A DNA stretch of 64,000 nt. Source: Acinetobacter silvestris. Lineage in GTDB: Bacteria; Pseudomonadota; Gammaproteobacteria; Pseudomonadales; Moraxellaceae. Both the position numbers and the translations under genes were made by a program. This document shows, one piece after another, positions 60,416 to 64,000 of the stretch (position 1 is its first letter; each line of letters starts with the position of its first letter). The stretch covers positions 248,001 through 312,000 of the forward strand of contig NZ_NEGB01000002.1 in NCBI RefSeq assembly GCF_002135235.1, given 5' to 3'. The notes beneath the pieces were generated by a model that made no database searches, was not told the DNA's origin, and saw only the letters and a list, made by a program, of their open reading frames with translations.

Positions 60416-61885
60416 ATGTCAAAAATAGAATTAAAGTTTCAAATTCCTAAGGATCAAACCGAATTACTCATCAAAGCATTACAAAGAAAGAATGCTCAAA
60501 AAATGCAGCTACATACAAACTATTATGATAGTGATGATTTTAAATTATCTCAGCACGCTGTTTCTTTAAGACAACGACTTCAAGATCAAAACTGCGTTCA
60601 AAGCTTAAATATTCAGACACAAAATCAGAGCAAGCATTCCGAGTTCAATATCAATTTTGAGCAACAAACCAATCCAGCTTTAAACTTACAAGCTTATAAG
60701 TACAACAAACACATTGATAAAAATATAATAAAATTACTCAATTCACTGCAAAACAACTTAAGACTTCAATTTGAGATACAAGTCGAACGATGGGTTACCA
60801 TCTCTAGTTTCCAAAATAGTAAAATCCAAGTCCAGCTAGATCAAGGTCAAATTTCACACAACCATCAAGTTAAAGATCTTATTGAAATTAAATTCCAACT
60901 TCAACAAGGAACGATTCAAGACTTCATTTCTTTTATTTTTCCATACATTAAACGTTATCATCTCTGCTTGAATGGATATACTAAACTGCAACAATGCTAT
61001 TTACTGGCACAAGGATTAACGGAATATCCAACCCAAAATCAGTCCACATTACAATTAAAGCATCATGATTCAAAAGCCGTTGCTTTAAAAAAAATGATTC
61101 AGAATTGTTTAGAGCATCTCCTACCCAATAGTACAGCCATTGCATCAGGATACTTTAATAGTCAACATGTGCATCAAGCTCGAGTCGCCATTCGGCGTTT
61201 ACGCAGCGCATTCAGTATGTTTAGCAACTGGAGTCAACACGTTGATCCAATTTGGACCAAACAATTGGCTATTATTTTTAGACAATTAGGTACTACACGT
61301 GATTTAGATGTAATTGCAGAAGAAATTGTTCCAAAGTTGTTAAAAGCTGGTGCACCAGAGTTAAAGCTCCCTCTATCAACACAGCAAACCTCTATTTCCC
61401 TTCAGCAACTGTTTCAATCTTTGGATTTTAACAATCTAATCCTGTCTTTATTCCAATTTATACATCAACCCAACATAGATTCATCGGAAAAAAATAATCA
61501 AAAAATATCGATTAAAAAGATCATCCAACTGCATCAACATATCCAAAGAGATGTTCAAAATTTATTAGAGCAAGATATCACCACACTTCATCGCATACGA
61601 AAACGCCTAAAACGATTACGTTATAGCATTGATTTTATTTCATCTTTATATAAAAGTTCCGAAGTTAAACGCTATTTGCAAACTTTAAAACCAGCCCAAG
61701 ATATGCTCGGTCAATATAATGATCTCATCCTTGCAGAAACGTTTTTCCGCAACAATATCAAGAATGATCCCAATGCTTGGTTTGCTTTGGGTTGGATTGC
61801 TGCAAACCAACAACATCAATTACAACAAGCTGCACATTATCTTCAAATTTTTGCCAATATACGTCCCTTTTGGCATTCGGCATAA
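60416..61885 (+). CDS. CYTH-CHAD protein, CHAD intact and CYTH degenerate
   Basis: This 489-residue paralogue of the preceding protein starts at the ATG at 60416 (AGGA upstream) which gives MSKIELKFQIP aligned to its neighbour. CYTH key residues are changed: Lys3 for Glu3, Asn65 for Lys65, Lys159/Gln161/Gln163 for Glu/Glu/Lys at the last motif. It is probably catalytically dead. The CHAD domain (about 220-445) is canonical: HxxxxRxxxRRLR at His251-Arg263, RD at 295-296, and HRIRKRLKRLRY at 392-403. CHAD domains bind polyphosphate in known cases. Confidence 0.88.
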   Translation: MSKIELKFQIPKDQTELLIKALQRKNAQKMQLHTNYYDSDDFKLSQHAVSLRQRLQDQNCVQSLNIQTQNQSKHSEFNINFEQQTNPALNLQAYKYNKHIDKNIIKLLNSLQNNLRLQFEIQVERWVTISSFQNSKIQVQLDQGQISHNHQVKDLIEIKFQLQQGTIQDFISFIFPYIKRYHLCLNGYTKLQQCYLLAQGLTEYPTQNQSTLQLKHHDSKAVALKKMIQNCLEHLLPNSTAIASGYFNSQHVHQARVAIRRLRSAFSMFSNWSQHVDPIWTKQLAIIFRQLGTTRDLDVIAEEIVPKLLKAGAPELKLPLSTQQTSISLQQLFQSLDFNNLILSLFQFIHQPNIDSSEKNNQKISIKKIIQLHQHIQRDVQNLLEQDITTLHRIRKRLKRLRYSIDFISSLYKSSEVKRYLQTLKPAQDMLGQYNDLILAETFFRNNIKNDPNAWFALGWIAANQQHQLQQAAHYLQIFANIRPFWHSA

Positions 61886-61912
61886 TCTTATGAGATACCC
61901 AAAATTGTCATT

Positions 61913-62545
61913 TTAGCGATTCTTCCCATAGACTTTCCATGTGCCATTATCTGCCAATGGATCACTATAACTATCATTACGTTGTTTACGTGGCTTATCA
62001 CGTGCGTCAACCAGTTCAAAATGTTGTTCTGTACTTAACACAATACCATTCACATAAAATCGCGTTCGCGTATATTCACTTTGCCCATGTTGAAAAACAT
62101 AGGTCCTTAAGTCAATAAACTCACGATGTGCAACCAATGCAGCAGTATCATCACTCTCTAACCATGCAGACATTTCTGCAATTTGATCGGGCTCAAACTG
62201 ACCACATTTATCCAGTAAACTCGCAATTCCTCTAAATGTTTTAGATTCTTTAGCTCGCGTTTTATTAATATGAATACGATCCACATGAAAGAAAAATAAC
62301 GGTAAATTCAAATGACTCGGTAAATGAATGGCATCTAAAGCTTCATCCTCCATAAAGGATTGGAATAACGCCTGTGCCCGTTCGATTAGAGCTGTCCACT
62401 GTTGGTAATATTCAGCAACTAATTGTTTCGAACCATAATAAATGGGTAAACCTTCGACATTTTGCAAATCTACAGCCGGCCAAATATTTTGACGAAGCAA
62501 GGCTATATCACTTTTTAAACTTTGCACCGCAATTGCATCTTGCAT
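61913..62545 (-). CDS. Conserved hypothetical protein, 210 residues
   Basis: This is a soluble alpha-helical protein with LPLFFFHVDRIHINKTRAKESKTFRGIASLL and a basic region DKPRKQRNDSYSDPL near the end. There are no recognised catalytic residues, signal or membrane segment. It converges on the CYTH-CHAD operon. Function unknown. Confidence 0.75.
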   Translation of the reverse strand: MQDAIAVQSLKSDIALLRQNIWPAVDLQNVEGLPIYYGSKQLVAEYYQQWTALIERAQALFQSFMEDEALDAIHLPSHLNLPLFFFHVDRIHINKTRAKESKTFRGIASLLDKCGQFEPDQIAEMSAWLESDDTAALVAHREFIDLRTYVFQHGQSEYTRTRFYVNGIVLSTEQHFELVDARDKPRKQRNDSYSDPLADNGTWKVYGKNR

Positions 62546-62653
62546 TCGATTTCCATATTTAATTGTACTTAGGCTATTTTAGAGTAAGACAATGGTTCAG
62601 TTTCTGCAAGGCTTTGCCTATAATGTAGAGGTATTTTATTAGTGGAAAAAGTC

Positions 62654-63055
62654 ATGTCTCAAAAAATTGATGCAACCGATGTCACCGAAGAAGAAGCTTT
62701 GAATGCTGTTTTTTTTGAGCGTGCTGATGAATTTATTAAACAAGCCAATGATTTTTGTCGCCCACCCAAAGGAAAAAAAACAGATCCTGCTGAGTTACGT
62801 GGACAAGTAAGTGCTGCAATGCTGTTTGGTACAGCACGCTTCAATACATGGGTTGCGGCAAATACTTTTCAAACAGCTGAAGAAATGCGTGAAGCTAAAC
62901 AGCAAGTGACTTCTTATGTCTTACAACAATTTCAAATGATGTTGGAAGACAATTACGATGAATATTGTGAACAATTTGAAAACTATCTACGTTTCCGCAA
63001 AAACGAAGATTTTCATGCGCATAAACATGACAAAAAAGATGGTCATAAGCATTAA
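62654..63055 (+). CDS. DUF3144 protein
   Basis: This 133-residue soluble protein has FFERADEFIKQANDFCR, GQVSAAMLFGTARFNTWVAANT and a His/Lys tail (HAHKHDKKDGHKH). The pattern matches DUF3144, helical proteins of unknown role. ATG at 62654 is preferred over GTG at 62642. The His-rich end could bind metal. Confidence 0.88.
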   Translation: MSQKIDATDVTEEEALNAVFFERADEFIKQANDFCRPPKGKKTDPAELRGQVSAAMLFGTARFNTWVAANTFQTAEEMREAKQQVTSYVLQQFQMMLEDNYDEYCEQFENYLRFRKNEDFHAHKHDKKDGHKH

Positions 63056-63062
63056 TATGATT

Positions 63063-63100
63063 GAATAATAAAAAAGCCCTTTTGGGCTTTTTTATTATTC
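63063..63100. terminator. Terminator between DUF3144 and peptidase genes
   Basis: A 17-bp perfect stem: GAATAATAAAAAAGCCC (63063-63079) with GGGCTTTTTTATTATTC (63084-63100) and a T4 loop. Bidirectional. Confidence 0.9.
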
Positions 63101-63191
63101 AAAACGTCAAATAAATTTTGTGACACCTATCTATTTATGCCCTTCAAAGAAAAATGACACTATTGGGCAGTTTTCCCAGCAATGATATTGC

Positions 63192-64000
63192 TTATTGGAT
63201 AACAACATTTGATGACTTTATTGGTTGACCATATTGGTCTGCCATGACTTCCACTAAGTGATCAAGCTTAATATATTTTTTAATCACCGCATCAACATCC
63301 GCTTTTGTTAATTTTGCAAAATCTTGACTCCGCTTTTTCCATGTTGAAAAATCTCGATTTCGCTCTAACTGAGGGACGAGCATCCGATGAATAGCTCGCT
63401 CATCTTCTAGTGCGGTTACACGCTTTTTCATAATATCTGCTTTAGCGGCTTCCAATTCCTGCTCGGTAATACCTTGTTCCAATAAATCCAATAAGACTTT
63501 ATGTACAGTCTGTGAAACTTGCGCAGATTTTCCAGCCGTATAATTGGCCTCTATACTAATCGCGCCCGATTCAGCCCAATCATCTAACTGTACTTGGCTA
63601 CCAAAACCATAAACTAATGCATTTTTTTCACGTAACTCTTGACCTAAACGAGAAGATAGTTGTGAATCTCCAAGTATGTTATCAAGCACAATTAAAGCAG
63701 GTGCATCTGCATGATAAGCCCCAACTGGAATGGTCAATATACTTTGATAACTACCAAATTCTCGCTGTTCAGATAAAGCATGTACTTTTTGAGCTTGATA
63801 CTGTTCATAGGTTGAGGAGAGTCGTTGGAATTTTTCCTGACCATTCCATTGAGCAAATTCAGCATTTAATAGTTTTTGCATCGCCTTAGCATCATACTGT
63901 CCGGTAATAGCAATTTGTGCATGATTCATTGCAAAGAATTTTTGATATAAATCTTTAACGCGTTGGTTCGTCGCCGCTTGAATTTGTTTCTTCGCCAATT
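63192..64000 (-). CDS. M16-family peptidase, C-terminal half (cut by window)
   Basis: The frame continues past 64000, so the N-terminus is missing; the apparent start near 63998 is an internal TTG codon. The about 269 visible residues match the C-terminal peptidase-like half of M16 (pitrilysin/PqqF-like) proteins: LIVLDNILGDSQLSSRLGQELREKNALVYGFGS, GAISIEANYTAG, KADVDAVIKKYI. The zinc HxxEH motif would lie in the missing part if this copy has it. Many gammaproteobacteria carry a tandem M16 pair in which this half is a non-catalytic partner. Confidence 0.85.
   Translation of the reverse strand, partial: LAKKQIQAATNQRVKDLYQKFFAMNHAQIAITGQYDAKAMQKLLNAEFAQWNGQEKFQRLSSTYEQYQAQKVHALSEQREFGSYQSILTIPVGAYHADAPALIVLDNILGDSQLSSRLGQELREKNALVYGFGSQVQLDDWAESGAISIEANYTAGKSAQVSQTVHKVLLDLLEQGITEQELEAAKADIMKKRVTALEDERAIHRMLVPQLERNRDFSTWKKRSQDFAKLTKADVDAVIKKYIKLDHLVEVMADQYGQPIKSSNVVIQ

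Overview
The window looks like chromosomal DNA from an Acinetobacter-type gammaproteobacterium (Moraxellaceae). I infer this from the low GC content, the gene neighbourhoods (lepA-lepB-DUF4845-rnc-era-recO-pdxJ, pabC-mltG-tmk, sbp/cysTWA/cysB), a long 485-residue GAPDH, and small proteins resembling Acinetobacter families (a DUF3144 protein, a short lysine/aspartate-tailed lipoprotein). No rRNA operon, insertion sequence, prophage block or CRISPR array was seen. The only RNA gene found is a tRNA-Asn with a good promoter.

Left part (1-5 kb): this is the most accessory-looking stretch. It holds the 3' end of a beta-helix-like repeat protein, a small gene that appears frameshifted, an OmpW-like outer membrane protein and a large AT-rich intergenic gap, then a DUF1615-type lipoprotein overlapping a HAD phosphatase. 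From 5.8 to 19.8 kb lie mostly housekeeping genes: proB, obg, a divergent HxlR regulator/qorB pair, GAPDH, a RarD-like transporter, a lipocalin, uvrB, a macrodomain-like protein, a class I aminotransferase, an EamA transporter and a GFA-fold protein.

Middle (20-41.9 kb): small thioesterase and unknown genes, tRNA-Asn and miaE lead to the long leftward block pdxJ, recO, a small lipoprotein, era, rnc, a DUF4845 gene, lepB and lepA, which joins protein export, RNA processing and translation quality. Then come a YbgC-like thioesterase, a DegP/MucD-type protease, nadB, a hotdog thioesterase, the tmk-mltG-pabC block and a complete sulfate uptake operon: sbp, an RBBP9-like hydrolase, cysT, cysW, cysA and the regulator cysB.

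Right part (42-64 kb): a FadL-family porin, a small outer membrane barrel, dapD, queE-queC (queuosine precursor), a Dph6-like ATP pyrophosphatase, a Bcp peroxiredoxin, a divergent amino-acid exporter/argP pair, a NadM-type adenylyltransferase, a crotonase, a nitroreductase, an AT-rich membrane protein of unknown function and purL. After these come a DUF962 protein, two tandem CYTH-CHAD proteins, a conserved unknown, a DUF3144 protein and the C-terminal half of an M16 peptidase that runs off the window.

The most interesting observation is the tandem CYTH-CHAD pair at 58761-61885. The upstream protein keeps the CYTH active-site residues but has lost the basic and histidine residues of CHAD. The downstream protein keeps the CHAD signature but has lost CYTH catalytic residues. 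This looks like complementary degeneration after a duplication. All functional calls come from reading translated sequence and motifs; no database search was possible.
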